A stretch of 64,000 bases of DNA from Chrysogorgia sp. JL179-B06 (GCA_035772405.1 JAYKKM010000341.1:1282001-1346000), one strand, 5' to 3'; counted from the stretch's first letter, positions 10,761-22,108 are shown. Notes: generated by a model from the sequence alone, not told the origin. Made by a program: numbers and translations.

Positions 10761-11289
10761 AACTATCTGTAACTCTTCACATATTGTTCCATGATATCAA
10801 GCCAAAATTATCCAGACCGAGGTCAATGTTATCTGCCGAAGGCTGAGGCGATTCTTGATATCATGCGTAAGCCAAATCCAATAATTGTTTTATTATACAT
10901 TGTTCAAAATAGTCACTTACTAAAAATATACAAACAAAGCGACAGTCTGGTAGTAATCTACTACAAGCATTTTTTATTTTGTAATTTTCGCGCGCTTTTC
11001 CTAGTGACGTCATCAACGTCCAATAATTATTTTTTGGACACCTCTGTCCAATAATTCACAGTATTCGACGGAAATGACGTCGCGCTTACCGGACATTGAG
11101 AATTCACTGGAGTATGTTGACCAATAAGAAACGAGAATGAAGTTTGAATGTATAATAATAAAAGTTCTTGAAGTTGTTGTGATGTTATCTTGTATGTTAT
11201 GTGTACAAAGTTATCTATTATATTCTCTGAAGGGAGTGGCCCTGTTTATGGCATTCTGAGAGACACAAGACACCTACAACTTTGAAAAG
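10761..11289. other. AT-rich DNA, no gene seen
   Basis: Small ORFs only. GACGTCATCAACGTCC and CCAATAATT occur in inverted fashion, suggesting an old MITE. Confidence 0.4.
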
Positions 11290-11765
11290 CTTCCAGAGAG
11301 GACGTTGGTAACGAAAATTAAGTTTGTCTAATATGAAAGAACTCGTAAAATGATAGTGGAACACCTTTTACAACTTTTCCGTATTTTACTTCGTTTTTGA
11401 AATATTTCAGTTTGTTTGATATGTAAATGATGAGATGGTCTCTGACGTCTGCATGTACAGGGTATAGAGAACTTTCACTCATTAAAATATTAGTTCCATC
11501 TTCAAGTTTGTTCCACAAATTTACTTGAAAATGTGCGTATAATAACTCCTCGTGATAATGAACGTTAAGCTTAGCAATTACTGAGATATAAGACAATTAA
11601 AATTTAATGAGTGAAAATTCTCTACCTCGCACCTGACGTCCGAGACCACATTTACATATCAAACAAACTGAAATATTTCAAAAACGAAGTAAAATGCGGA
11701 AAAGGTGTTACTCTATCATTTTACGAGTTCTTTCGTATTAGACAAACTTAATTTTTGTTGCCAAT
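11290..11765. repeat. Fold-back element, short centre
   Basis: Arms of about 170 bp start GAGAGGACGTTGGTAACGAA and end CAATGTCCTCTGTC, with inner text ACGAAAATTAAGTTTGTCTA shared with the family of the 45.6 kb fold-back (both have ACGAAAATTAAGTTTG). Confidence 0.78.
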
Positions 11766-11774
11766 GTCCTCTGT

Positions 11775-12206
11775 CCGGCTCAGTCAAAAGGGGTCGTGGA
11801 AGACCCACGAAGTCGTCAATCGAAAAACACGGCACGCGGTAACGCAAGATTAAAAATTGAAATTCGACAAGCAAATGAGATCCACTCACACGCCAAGTTT
11901 GATTTGATTTCATAAACAACTCTGCGATTGGTGGCATTTTGAATTTTCATGATGCTACGCGGCCGTGCAAGATAGTCTTTTCCAGTTTTCAACGTGAAGT
12001 TTTTCATCCTGATTTATGATAGTTAATGCTAATTTATATTAACATAATGTGTCTTGTTCGGAAAATTCAAAAGCATTGGTAACAGCCGGTTTATTGGGCT
12101 TTCAGAAAAGGTATAGGTTTCGCAACAGTTATGGATATTTCCAGAGATATCAATGGAACAAAGAGGTAGTTCAATTTTGGATGTTTTTCAGGAAAGAGTT
12201 AAATGG
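11775..12206 (-). mobile_element. piggyBac-type MITE, inverted copy
   Basis: It matches the MITE at 39589-39991 in reverse along its whole length, from CCGGCTCAGTCAAAAGGGG to TTTTTCAGGAAAGAGTTAA. The left terminus is damaged. It directly abuts the fold-back at 11290-11765. Confidence 0.78.
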
Positions 12207-12519
12207 GCCCTTTTTGAGAGTCACATCGCCCCTGGACTATACATTTCATCATGCTTTTAATGAACTTGTTTAATTATATTTACTTTAATTTCATATCTGG
12301 AATTATTTTATGTACGGAATCATTTCCCCTCTGAAGTTCGCTTATGACTGGTCTGAATTTCTTGCTGAGCATTAAGAAACAAGATGAAATACATGTTTTG
12401 TTCATAATAGGTAAGTGGGCCTAGTTTAATTCAGACAAATTTAATTAATCAATTAAATGCGACTGTTGCGTGACGACTAAAATGAATTCATGACTAGAGA
12501 GTAAAGATCTAGTGTTCAT

Positions 12520-13185
12520 ATGAGCCGGGCCATTATATTTAAAGATGAATGCAGGTTGTCATTCGGAAATCAAGATCTTCTACCATCAATTACGGCCGAA
12601 AGTGTTGCAAGGAAGTTATACAACATAGATCTGAACAAAGCACCTGGTCCTTGTGATCCGAACATGAAATTGATAAAGATATATTCGCTGAATACTTCGC
12701 CGTACCACTTACTGATATCTACAATCAGTCGTTTAGATGTAACATTTTCCCTGAAACATGGAAAATTTCTAATGTATGTGGCATACCAAAATCAAATCCA
12801 TGTTCTTTAGTGGAAGAACTAATTAAAAAATTCAGGAATCATATGCAGTGGAGTGGATTCTAAACGATATTAATGATATAATTAACGAATCCCAATTTGG
12901 AGGTCTTGCTGGAATGTCTGCTGTCCTTGCATTAATTTCCCAATTACACAAGTGGTACCCTAGCAATGGAAAATACTAGGAAAATTGTTCGAATTACATT
13001 CTTTGACTTCCGAAAGGCCTTCGACCTAATCGACTACAACCGAGACTTTAATTGGAAATACCCAGGAAAATGTTAACAACGTAGTTCTATTTGCAAGACA
13101 TGAAAAAATGGAATTAAATGTGAAGAAATGCAAAGCAATGATTATCGATTTTAAGAAGAACAAGACGCCCGCTAGGCGTTAACTC
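12520..13185 (+). pseudogene. LINE reverse transcriptase fragment, first half
   Basis: Across shifting frames the plus strand reads SVARKLYNIDLNKAPGP, a WKISNVCGIPKS segment, FGGLAGMSAVLALISQLHKW and FFDFRKAFDLID, then ELNVKKCKAMIIDFKKNKT. These are successive blocks of a non-LTR reverse transcriptase; FDFRKAFD is the catalytic A block. The rest of the gene appears at 16135-16610 after a 3 kb insertion. The YxDD block is not visible, so a deletion is likely too. Confidence 0.78.
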
Positions 13186-14671
13186 GGGCTACGATTACAG
13201 TGGACAAATTAGGGACATATGGTGCCGCGTTGGCTCTCTGCGGGTTAGGGCGGGCAGCTTGCCGGGGTATGGGTATGCAATGGCCCCGATGGGCATGTTA
13301 GACAGTTGGAATTAGAAAACACGCTCACTTGTCTTATATACAAAGGATAATTTTTAATTATTTTATTTATTAATATTATACATGTATAGAGAACCTAGAT
13401 CGGGACAACATATAACAAGTGAAGTACATGACACAGTATTGTGACATTTTGTGTACATATTCTAGTTAATTTCAGTTGCTTTTTATATACTGTTTTGATG
13501 GTGTTCACAATTTTTCATTGGATATTTGGGACCAGGATAATGATTTATTTATGGCATACATCAGATGATTTGTAATTGCCATGGCAACAGAACATGTTCA
13601 TTCTTTATCTAAAGATAGTCACACTGTTTATGTTCGATATACTGTATTCAGACCAGTCTTCTTTAACAACTCCACATGAAAATTCTTTATAAAAGAGAGA
13701 TGTACGAATGGCAAAACATGCAGTGAATGAAGTTCATGGCTTTGACCTTTGTTGACAGTCGCTTGGTTTGATAATGGCAATGTTACAATCAGAATGCATT
13801 CCATCGATTCAAGCATGTGGTTAAAGCAAAGTTATTTTGGTGGCCATTGGAATAACTGTAATTTCTTTGGCTGCATGAATGGCGACTTAAAATTCCACTG
13901 AGTTTGTAATCATAATATTTTCAATGCCCATAATATGCTAGTGATGGGAATTATGCCAGTGAAGTTCTGACTCTGTTGACTTTGTGGACTGCAATTGATG
14001 ATTGATGTGGACTGCATTGATTAGCACTTTACTCCACACTCCAGTGTTAATTTGTCTGCTCTTTCATTATATAATATCAGTTATGTCAAAGTCATTTAAT
14101 ATCAGAGTACTAAGTAATTAATTGGTGGTTGGTGGTTGATGGCACAACTTCAGCAGCATGTCACGTAGCTACAATCCCAATGCAGGCAATGATGTCTCAT
14201 GAATATTGTCGAGGTTTTCATAATTCTACCAGATCTTTTGTTTAGTCTATAAATATAAAAGAGAGAAAATGTGAGTTAATTAAAAAGCTATGTGTGCATG
14301 ATTTCTAAGGGCATGACATATGGAATGTTTGTATTCAAAGTAGTTGTATGGAGTCTACCAGAGTAACTTTCACTAAACTCAAGTTGATAATTTCTGTTTA
14401 GAACTGTAACCATGGTAGGTAATTCAGTTAGCAATAAATAAGATTGCCTTGATAATCTTGACAATGCAGAATACAATTCATTTCCAAGGTTCATAATTTC
14501 AACTCAGTGTTCTGGGTGATTTATGGTGTAAGTAATTGATTTGTTTCTGAAGTTATGTATCAAAGCACACAAACTCATAGCTACACATTGCTGTCCTGCA
14601 TTTGGACCAAATACATCAACATCACCTTGACTATAAGGTGCATGAATAGTTTTATTTGGATCAATAAAAGT

Positions 14672-14695
14672 AGGACCTGGGTTCTTTTCAATGTC
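14672..14695 (-). other. 2A-like ribosome-skipping motif
   Basis: The encoded octapeptide DIEKNPGP fits the 2A consensus D-(V/I)-E-x-NPGP, at which translation skips the bond between Gly and the final Pro. Hydrophobic CCKFSLS precedes it, as usual. 2A-like sites are known in some non-LTR retrotransposons and other mobile elements. Here it would release the basic N-terminal part from the peptidase-like part. Confidence 0.8.
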
Positions 14696-14883
14696 TCTAC
14701 TAAGACTGAACTTGCAGCAATTCACTCTGTGGTTTAAGTTCATGTAAGTCTTGTTCCTCTCTTTATTTATATTTTTAGAAATAAATACAGAAGTTTTCGA
14801 TCCAGCTGTTTGTTTTCTATGTCGTTTTGATTTTTCATGTAAACCCTTTGATTTTTTATTAACTTGAGGAATAAAATACCTTA

Positions 14884-15195
14884 GGGGGCGTCGACAAATA
14901 GATTTCGTCCCTCAATCGCGGATTTGTTCCGTGATGGGGGAGGGGTTAGCCATAAATCCACGATTAAAATGATAACCGGATGCAATCTGACTTTAGTGTT
15001 TGTGTAGTAGATATTCCACAGTATTTATTTACCAAAGCAAGGAATTTATTACTGAGCAAGTGACTTCAAGGAAGCAAGAAGAACACAGCTGAGTGGCCAG
15101 ACATCAACTGGTCCGCGATGGTGGCAGGGAGGGGGTCAACAACATCACGGAACAATTCCGCGATTGAGGGACGAAATCCATTTGTCGACGGCCCC
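14884..15195. mobile_element. PIF/Harbinger-like MITE, 312 bp
   Basis: Imperfect terminal inverted repeats of about 53 bp begin GGGGGCGTCGACAAATAGAT on the left and GGGGCCGTCGACAAATGGAT from the right. The element is flanked by TTA on both sides (14881-14883 and 15196-15198). A 3 bp TTA/TAA duplication is typical of PIF/Harbinger. It interrupts the 2A ORF. Confidence 0.85.
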
Positions 15196-16164
15196 TTACT
15201 TGATTGCTCAGCAACCTTTTCCGTTCATGGCTAAATGCATAAACTAGACGATGGATATGAGAAGACCTGGGTACATTTCTTTTAATGTGTTTTCGAAGCT
15301 GTTTACGCAATTTTCTACTTTTATTCAAAAGGCGAGAGAGTTTTTTAGCTAGGATCCTGCTGGTTCTCGATCACGAGCTCGTCGACCAACATGGCGGTTG
15401 TTTACCTCAATCACAATAAATTTAGCATAACGAGATCTACATTCCTTTGCATGTGTTTAAAGTCTCTGGGTCAATATTGAATATCAGCGGAAACTTCTAT
15501 TGATAACTGGGAACTTTTTACATTCTCATATACAGGTACAATGTCTGGCAACGTGCTTTCTGAATTATTAGTAAAAACATCATGCAGTTCATGTTCATGG
15601 AACCATAAACGACTGTTCAATGAAACGATAAACTGTCGAATCACATCGACTTTATTTTGCACGACATTTGTAACACAATAAACAATTATACAGGCAAAAA
15701 TAAAAGAAATCATAAATATTAATAAAGTTACCTCGTTCATATAATATCCAGTCTCCTCGGATGATATATCAACACAGCATGTTTACCTGACACTTGCAAC
15801 TTGGCTTCGTCAAGTAAGTTCTTTGTGCTTCTATTGACATCATTTGAGCAATTCAATGACACATATAACGTTGTATTCAAGTTTATATTCGTTTTTAGTT
15901 TTGTAAGTTTGGCATTCATTGTAAGTTTGGCATTCATATAAGTTTTTATCAGATCGCAGACCAACCCGTTTCGAAATCGCTATACTTCCCAACTCCCAAG
16001 CAATCGCTGGTGAAAACACTTCGCTTCGAACATCGAACATCGAAAAGAAAGAAGACAATGGTCATGTGACCGGTGGTCACATGCGCAAAGCCTGTTGGGG
16101 CCATATCTCGACCAAAAAAATAATAATCGGGGAACCTAAACTCGGCTAACGCCCGAGTAATAAA

Positions 16165-16870
16165 ACAATCATCCCGCCAATTAAAATTGGAGATCAACCT
16201 ATTGCTCGGGTGAAGTCATATAAATTGTTAGGAATTTGGCTTGACGATGATATGAAGTGGTCCACGAATACAGAATACATCACCAAAAAAGGCTAATTTA
16301 CTTGTTGAAGATCCTTAAGAACTATGGCGCGTCTATAAAGACGATTTAAAGTCCTTTTATTCTACCCTCGAGTGTGAAGCTCAAGTGTGGCATGGAAACC
16401 TGACCCAAGAACAATGCAACAATATCGAAAGGATCCAAAAACGAGTGCTTAGGATTATTTACCCTGGTCAGGAGTACAGCGAAGAAAGAAAGTAAGCTGA
16501 AATCACTAAAAGAGCGAAGGAACATTGACCTCATTAAGAATATGGTACAGCCCACACACAAATTGCATGGCCTATACTACCTGACAAACATTCAAACCTA
16601 AAAACAAGAGAGACCAGAGCGAACAGTAGTAAAATTTATAACTTTTTGGTAGAACAGAACGTTTTAAATGTAGTCCTTTAGTTTATTCAATTAATATATG
16701 ATACAATGAAAGTATTGATTCGTAGTTTTGGAAAATTTTAGTATAACTTTTTTTAGAATTAGTGTTTTTAGATCTTATTTATATTATTTATATTAACATG
16801 TAAACACATAATAATTTAGCTGTAATTTTGCTATTGAAATGTGATTAATAAACCATTACCATATTACCAT
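16165..16870 (+). pseudogene. LINE reverse transcriptase fragment, second half and 3' end
   Basis: The plus strand reads VKSYKLLGIWLDDDMKWSTN, then in other frames ECEAQVWHGNL and NIERIQKRVLRIIYPG, the conserved C-terminal part of the same LINE class. An AT-rich 3' UTR follows and ends in ATTACC-like repeats at 16845-16874, as LINE 3' ends do. The order and strand fit the fragment at 12520-13185. Confidence 0.75.
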
Positions 16871-17059
16871 TACACAATTCTCACTTTTTTCCGAGAGCGT
16901 TCGCTAGGTGACTGCTGGCTGGGATGATTAATGTATATATACGAACACTCGAAATTTTCCTTCACCGTAGTATAAATCATTAGAACATGCAGTTTAATCG
17001 AGTGAAATGCCAAATATTATTTGTAATATAACCAATAAGAATACCGGCTTTACCACATT

Positions 17060-17470
17060 ATAAGGCCAGCTCCGTAGCTCAATACTGCACTAGCATCGCA
17101 GGATCGCGGGTTCAATCCCAGCCGGATGGCCTGGTTATTGCATTTTTCACAACTAGTCCCGGTTTAGTCTTAAAATATATATATCCCCAACACTCGAAAT
17201 TTTCCTTCACCATAAATCCTTACAACATGTATTTTAATCGAGTGAAATGCCAAATATTACTTGTAATATACCCAGAATCTTATCCCGGCATTACCACCAC
17301 TATATATCACAGAACTCGTGACTATAGGCTCTCGGCAAAGGGCCTCCGTAGCCAGTGGTCACTAGCATCGCAGGGTCGCGGGTTCAATTCCAGCCGGAAG
17401 GCCTTGAAGTTGCATTTTTCGCAACTGGTCCCGGTTTGGTCTTAAAATGTATATATTCCAACACTCGAAA
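17060..17470 (+). mobile_element. Two tRNA-derived SINE copies
   Basis: At 17065-17180 and 17335-17450 a tRNA-like head has an A-box-like TAGCTCAAT and B-box GGTTCAATCCC. It is followed by GCATTTTTCACAACT and CCCGGTTTAGTCTTAAAATA. The intervening ACACTCGAAATTTTCCTTCA...GAGTGAAATGCCAAATATTA text recurs three times (16950, 17200, 17460) and also at 46590. Confidence 0.75.
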
Positions 17471-17780
17471 TTTTCCTTCACCATAAATCCTTAGAACATG
17501 CAGTTTAATCCAGGGGCTAGCCTAATTTGGCGGGATGAATTTGACAATGCTATCGGTTCTTTGTCGCATTTTGAATCTCTAACGTCAATTAACCGGGCTA
17601 GCCCGGTAGTTTTTTTCTCACATTAATGCTGGCTGTGGAATTCTGGCTAAAATGTATCTAACCCAGGTGATTTATCTCAGCTCGCCGCGGGCTGGCCCGG
17701 CTCATATGAACAGGCCCTAACTGTCTAAGTTTGTCTAGTTTGTCGCGATCAGACGGATACAATGTCTGAAATGGTGAAAT
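17470..17780. other. Repeat with GGGCTAGCCC motifs, no gene
   Basis: It contains CAGGGGCTAGCCTAATTTGG, AACCGGGCTAGCCCGGTAG and ATATGAACAGGCCCTAA. The last resembles the GGGCCTGTT ends of the TTA-flanked MITEs, so a further such MITE end is likely here. Confidence 0.5.
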
Positions 17781-18130
17781 GCGTCGTGCGGTCTAAAAAA
17801 CCACTCCTAGTATAACGCCGCTTCTGATTGGCTGTCGTAACATAGATTTAATATAACGCCGCTTTTAATTGGCTGTCGTATTAACATAGATTTAATACAA
17901 CGCCGCTTTTAATTGGCTGTCGTAACATAGATTTAATATAACGCAGCTTCTGATTGGCTATTGCAACAGATTTAATATAACGCCATTCTTATTGGCTGTC
18001 GTAACATAGATTTAATATAACGCCGCTTCTAATTGGCTATTGTAACAGATTTAATATAACGTCGCTTCTGATTGGCTGCCCTAACAGATTTAATATAACG
18101 CGCTTCTGATTGGCTGCCGTTCGTGCTTGC
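17781..18130. repeat. Tandem repeat with inverted CCAAT boxes
   Basis: About eight units of roughly 40 bp: CTTCTGATTGGCTGTCGTAA then CATAGATTTAATATAACGCC. Each unit carries ATTGGCT, an inverted CCAAT box. Some units lack a few bases. Confidence 0.88.
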
Positions 18131-18739
18131 ATTTCAAGCGACCAATCAGAAACGTTGCAAATGTTTGGCTTCCGTAAGGAGAAGGGATGGCTAAAAGGGA
18201 GGACTCAAAACGACCTTTCTGTTTTTGTCTGTTCTTTATTTTTCGTTAGGTTAGGGTTAGCTACGAGTAGGGTTAAGTTTTAGTTTAGGATCAAGGTCAG
18301 GGTTAGGATTGAGATTAGGGTTAGGATTGAGATTAGGATTAGTAGTAGTTCTAGAAAATGTGAAGGTCATTTTTGAGTCACAAAGTTATTTTTAATCAGC
18401 GAAATAAAGCTTGTTTTTCATTATGTTGTGTCTTATTCTGTTATAAAAAGCTTTGCTATCACACTCGGGCACTACTCTTGTGCTTTCTTCGTGTGGTCTC
18501 CCAACTTCCCATGTGCATTGTGCATCCATAACTAGATGGAGCCCGCCAAACCATGAACCATTTTCTTAATTTGAATCAAATTTTTAACGAGCGCACTGCA
18601 ACGAAACTCTTATTCACTAATAATTATTAGCCAGGTGATAAATCCCTGAGACATAGTTTGACGTTACTCTAGCTTAAAATATTTTTGCCGCATAGGCAGT
18701 ATATATCAATCGAACCAGTACATCATTGTAACCTTCGCT
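18131..18739. other. Intergenic DNA with TTAGGG-like variants
   Basis: Degenerate GGTTAGGGTTAG/GATTAGGATTGAG at 18248-18345. Otherwise AT-rich with no exon seen. Confidence 0.5.
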
Positions 18740-18905
18740 CTCCATCTGAGTCTCGTTAGCTCAATGATTAGAGCGTCTCACTGGCAATCAGGTTACAAGT
18801 TCGATTCAGAAACATTTTTCTGAGGATATGAGCTTGACGATCGTCCATGTATCGTCTGTCTACTCCAAGCTCTCCCACATTCACTATACAGTAGTGTATA
18901 TATTA
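18740..18905 (+). mobile_element. tRNA-derived SINE
   Basis: A-box GTTAGCTCAATGATTAGAGC and B-box GTTCGATTC lie in a tRNA-like head, with no matching acceptor stem for a true tRNA gene. A related copy is at 43010-43210 (sharing CCAGTACATCATTGTAAC). A Penelope-type end joins it at 18905. Confidence 0.72.
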
Positions 18906-18975
18906 AAAGTTACTGTCCATGACCCAACGTTTCGACACTCCAATCTAGTGTCTTCATCAGGGGTGATCGTTGTAA
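18905..18975 (-). ncRNA. Hammerhead-like motif of a Penelope-type terminal repeat
   Basis: The minus strand reads CTGATGA (18954-18960), A, GACAC, a nine-base loop, GTGTC, GAAAC (18929-18933), then GTTGGGTC. CUGAUGA and GAAAC around a perfect 5 bp stem are the core of a hammerhead ribozyme. One extra A sits between CUGAUGA and the stem. Hammerheads are known in the terminal repeats of Penelope-like elements. Whether this copy cleaves is not known, and the cleavage-site half was not identified. Confidence 0.5.
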
Positions 18976-19188
18976 AGTTAGGATCCCTATATTTATACCC
19001 TCATAGAACCGATGATGACGTTAAACAAGATGCAAATAAGCATGGTGTAGACCACAATGGGGCGTGAGCGCTATTGATATTCCAAGCCTCCAGATCATAT
19101 AGATCACAAATGAAACTAGAGGGGGCACTGGGGCCAGAATTTAGTAACCATTTGAAATCCGCCATTTTAGTCCAGCTGTTAAGGGATG

Positions 19189-19807
19189 AATTGTGCGTTT
19201 TGTGATACAAGCATGAAACTTGGCAAGTAGATAGAGTTACTAGTGCTGATGACTTTCTGATATAGAGGTAACGCAGATTTATTTCTAGTTGCCACAAAAT
19301 CGAGTTTTTCTTCCAATTTACCTACTATCTTATAAAAAAGTGAAAATTCAAAGTTCTCTTTTAGCGAATATTACCCATATCATTAGAAAGTTCGTAAAAA
19401 TCTATATGAAGGACATTCAAGCGGGTTGTAAGATTTTCCAAGCTCGTTTTGAGTTACAGAAGGCTAAACCCACTAAAAAAGCATTTTGTAGCGTTTTGGG
19501 GCATTTTCCACATTTTTGAGCGTTAATAACTCAAAATAGGCTTAGAAAATCGTCCTACCCGCTTGAATGTCCTTCATATAGTTTTTTTGCGAACTTTCTA
19601 ATGATATAGGTGATATTCGCTAAAAGTGAACTTTGAATTTTTACTTTTTTATAATATAGTAGCTACTTTAATAGGTAAATTGGAAGAAATACTCGATTTT
19701 GTGCCAACCATGACGAAATCTGCATTGCCTCTATATCAGAAAATCATCAGCACTAGTAACGCTATCTACTTGCCAAATTCCATGCTTGTATCACAAAACG
19801 CACAATT
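19189..19807. repeat. Fold-back element, arms about 300 bp
   Basis: The left arm from AATTGTGCGTTTTGTGATAC is mirrored by the right arm ending GTATCACAAAACGCACAATT. Arms are about 85-90 percent alike by eye with a short centre near 19500. No gene is seen in it. Confidence 0.85.
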
Positions 19808-20394
19808 GAGGTCAATTGAGGCAAAATTTCGGGCTTAACCGCCGGGCTATTTTGGCAAAATTGGAGGACAAACTTCTTGGTTCCAGGCCATTTTCAATTC
19901 GAGAACCTCGCGGTCCAAAACAAGGAATCGTAAATTCTACAATTTTTGCGTTTTTTCACTATTTGTCTAAAATTGCCCTCCAATTTATCCAAGATGGTGG
20001 CGTTCAATTGGTTTCCAACTGAAATGTTGACCGCTAGTTCTATTTATGATCTCTATGCTCCACAGAACAAACGTTATACTTGGCAGTAACTTTTAAAGTT
20101 ACGTTCAAAAACCTTTTGTAAACCAGAGTATCGTCAAACTATATGTCTCTCGTTGTTAACGTAAACTATATTAACTAGTAAATTCTTCATAAACCTTTGC
20201 CGTTTGGTGTTTATATACTCTTTTTGGTGCTTTGCAGGTTGGATATCACACTTGCTGGCTGTAAGTTTTAAATGGTTGTAGTTACTCGTCTCGTTTTGCT
20301 GCTACTCGTTGAATGAATCAGGGTTTTTACTACTGAAAGTTTTCTCTGTTTTTTTCCTGAATGAAAATTAATTGTATTTACAATCCATGGCCCG
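19808..20394. other. No gene seen
   Basis: AT-rich sequence with short ORFs only; no splice-supported exon or clear repeat end was found. Confidence 0.4.
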
Positions 20395-20720
20395 GTTGTC
20401 CAAAAGCGATTAACTTGAGGCGGCTCGATAGTTTAAATCATGACAAATTGCATTTTTCTCATAAAACGTTTGTAATGCAGATCCGAGCTTCATCGCATAG
20501 GTTCATTGCATATATCTCTAGGGGTAGTTTTATACCCTCAAAGTTTACCTGAGTGGAGAGATCGTGTTTCCAATAAATCTAGAAAACTAATTTGCATATA
20601 AAAATCTGCCTCTTATCATAAACACAATTTCTCTAGATATACAAATTCTACAAAACGTTTCAATAATCAAGACCACCGCTAGAGCTATGAATTAAAAGAT
20701 AAAGATATTTGAAGTCTATA
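20395..20720. repeat. MITE copy of the 29 kb fold-back family
   Basis: It shares AAACGTTTGTAATGCAGATC, CTCAAAGTTTACCTGAGTGG and AACGTTTCAATAATCAAGAC with 29070-29490. The remainder to 20911 repeats a segment twice (ATTCAGACATCAT..ATA.AAAGGTTTTGTCC). Confidence 0.65.
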
Positions 20721-21073
20721 TTCAGACATCATGCAAGTATAGAAAGGTTTTGTCCGCGACAGAACATAGGATTAGTGAAAACTTTGTGAATGAAACTATG
20801 AAGATGAAGGCAAAGATGTTTGAAGTTTTCTATTCAGACATCATACAAATATATTAATGTTTTGTCCTATAGGGCGTTTGAATGAAAGTTGTCAAACAGA
20901 GCCAGGGGCGGATTAATAATAATAATAAAGACGTATTAGGAGCATTATACAATAGTCTCAATGCTCTTACAACAATATATATATTCTTAAAGTTGCTTTT
21001 AAAACTAATTACAGTTTCATTATAAGATAAAGCCCACTACATATATTAACACTATGAACAATAACTATTAATT

Positions 21074-22042
21074 TTAAAAAAGAAAAGTCTTAACTGCAGA
21101 CTTAAAATTACTTAACATTTCAAAGCTTCTAATTTCCTGTGGTAATGAATTCCACAGTTTTGGTGCTGCAACCGAGAATGCTCTGTCTCCATGAGTCACC
21201 GTTTTGGATTTTGGCTCGAGTAGCAGATTTTGGTCAGATGATCTCAAAGTACGAGTAGGTTTATATTTAGTTAGCAAATCAGTAATATAAACAGGCGCCT
21301 GGCCATGCAAAGCCTTGAAAGTAATTATTAGTATCTTAAATACAATCCTTGATCTCACCGGCAACCAGTGAAGGTTACGTAGCGCAGGGGAGATATGCTC
21401 CGATTTTTTAACCCCTGCAACAAGTCTAGCAGCTGTATTTTGAATTCGCTGTAACTTGCTCAATTCAGTATCTGGTAAGCCATATAGGATGCTATTACAG
21501 CTGTCAAGTTTTGATGTTATGAATGCATGCACCAACTTCTCACAGTCCTTTTTACTCAAATATTTCCTGATCTTGCCAATATTTCTGATAGCCAAAGTGG
21601 CCGATTTACAAATGTTATTTACATGAGTATTTAATTTTAAATGTCTATCAACAGCAACACCGAGATCACGTGCAACCGGAGGCGGTTGGATTATCACATC
21701 ATTGACACATATTTCTGGCATTGGTTCACAATGCATAAAACGTGATGATAGATGGACAATCTCGGTTTTACTTGGATTGCATATAAGACCATTCATAGTA
21801 CACCAGATGGTGATGTCCTTAATACATAACTCAAGTTTAGCTAGAGCAGCAGGTCGATCACATGGAGATTTTATAGGCATATACAGCTGTGTGTCATCAG
21901 CGTACATTATGCAATCAAGGCCGTGGGCTTTGATCACATCTTCCAATGGCGCAAAGAAGAGTGAAAACAGAAGTGGACCCAGTACAGAACCCTGAGGTAC
22001 ACCATATTGCAATGGTTTATTTGAGGAATGCGTATTCTTCAC
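21074..22042 (-). pseudogene. LINE ORF, RT catalytic and thumb part
   Basis: It contains YGVPQGSVLGPLLFSLFF, CIMYADDTQLYM with the YADD catalytic motif, ICNPSKTEIVHL and LGVAVDRHL. The usual L2/CR1 C-terminal region follows (SILYGLPDTELSKLQRIQNT, LHWLPVRSRI, SKTVTHGDRAFSVAAPKLWN). It ends normally in front of the 3' UTR. Confidence 0.92.
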
Positions 22043-22108
22043 CGTAACTGACTGTACCCGATCAGAAAGGTATGAGCGATACCAGGCTAGTACAGTTCCA
22101 CTAAACCC

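Larger units (their letters stand above)
14288..15328 (-). pseudogene. ORF with 2A-like peptide and peptidase-like domain, split by a MITE
   Basis: From 15328 the minus strand encodes a very basic start (KSRKLRKQLRKHIKRN) up to SHERKRLLSNQ. It is then cut by a 312 bp MITE (14884-15195) whose precise removal restores the frame. It continues through KKSKGLHEKSKRHRKQ to CCKFSLSRDIEKNPGP and VFGPNAGQQCVAMSLCALI. A TGA at 14506-14504 (after HPEH) interrupts it before NLGNELYSALSRLSRQSYLL, LTELPTMVTV and QLEFSESYSG. The Gln-Gln-Cys motif and the following block resemble a transposon-borne cysteine peptidase of OTU-like type. That assignment is from memory of similar cnidarian proteins and is uncertain. 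Confidence 0.6.
13186..16164 (-). mobile_element. 2A-bearing element inserted into the LINE
   Basis: This 3 kb segment separates two halves of one LINE and contains a minus-strand ORF with a 2A-like motif (see 14288-15328). Edge sequences share a GGCGTTA(A)CTCGGG-like motif in opposite orientation, but clear terminal repeats or target duplications could not be defined. The parts without ORFs (13190-14280, 15740-16160) are AT-rich with no recognisable gene. A short cysteine-less membrane ORF (15471-15740 minus) is of doubtful meaning. Class unknown; a Helitron-like or other protease-carrying element is possible. Confidence 0.5.

Noticed and set aside
15471..15740. 89-codon membrane ORF in the 2A element as a real gene
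   Set aside because: One hydrophobic segment but no conserved motif, partner or splice signal; kept only as a remark.
18248..18345. Telomeric repeat
   Set aside because: TTAGGG-like text is irregular and short, and similar fragments at 48005-48055 and 58855-58920 are also degenerate, so this is simple-sequence drift and not a telomere.
18750..18812. Functional tRNA gene
   Set aside because: A and B boxes are present, but the acceptor ends do not pair, there is no clean anticodon arm, and the same body recurs at 43 kb with a SINE tail. Other tRNA-like heads (17065, 38685, 57640) fail the same test.
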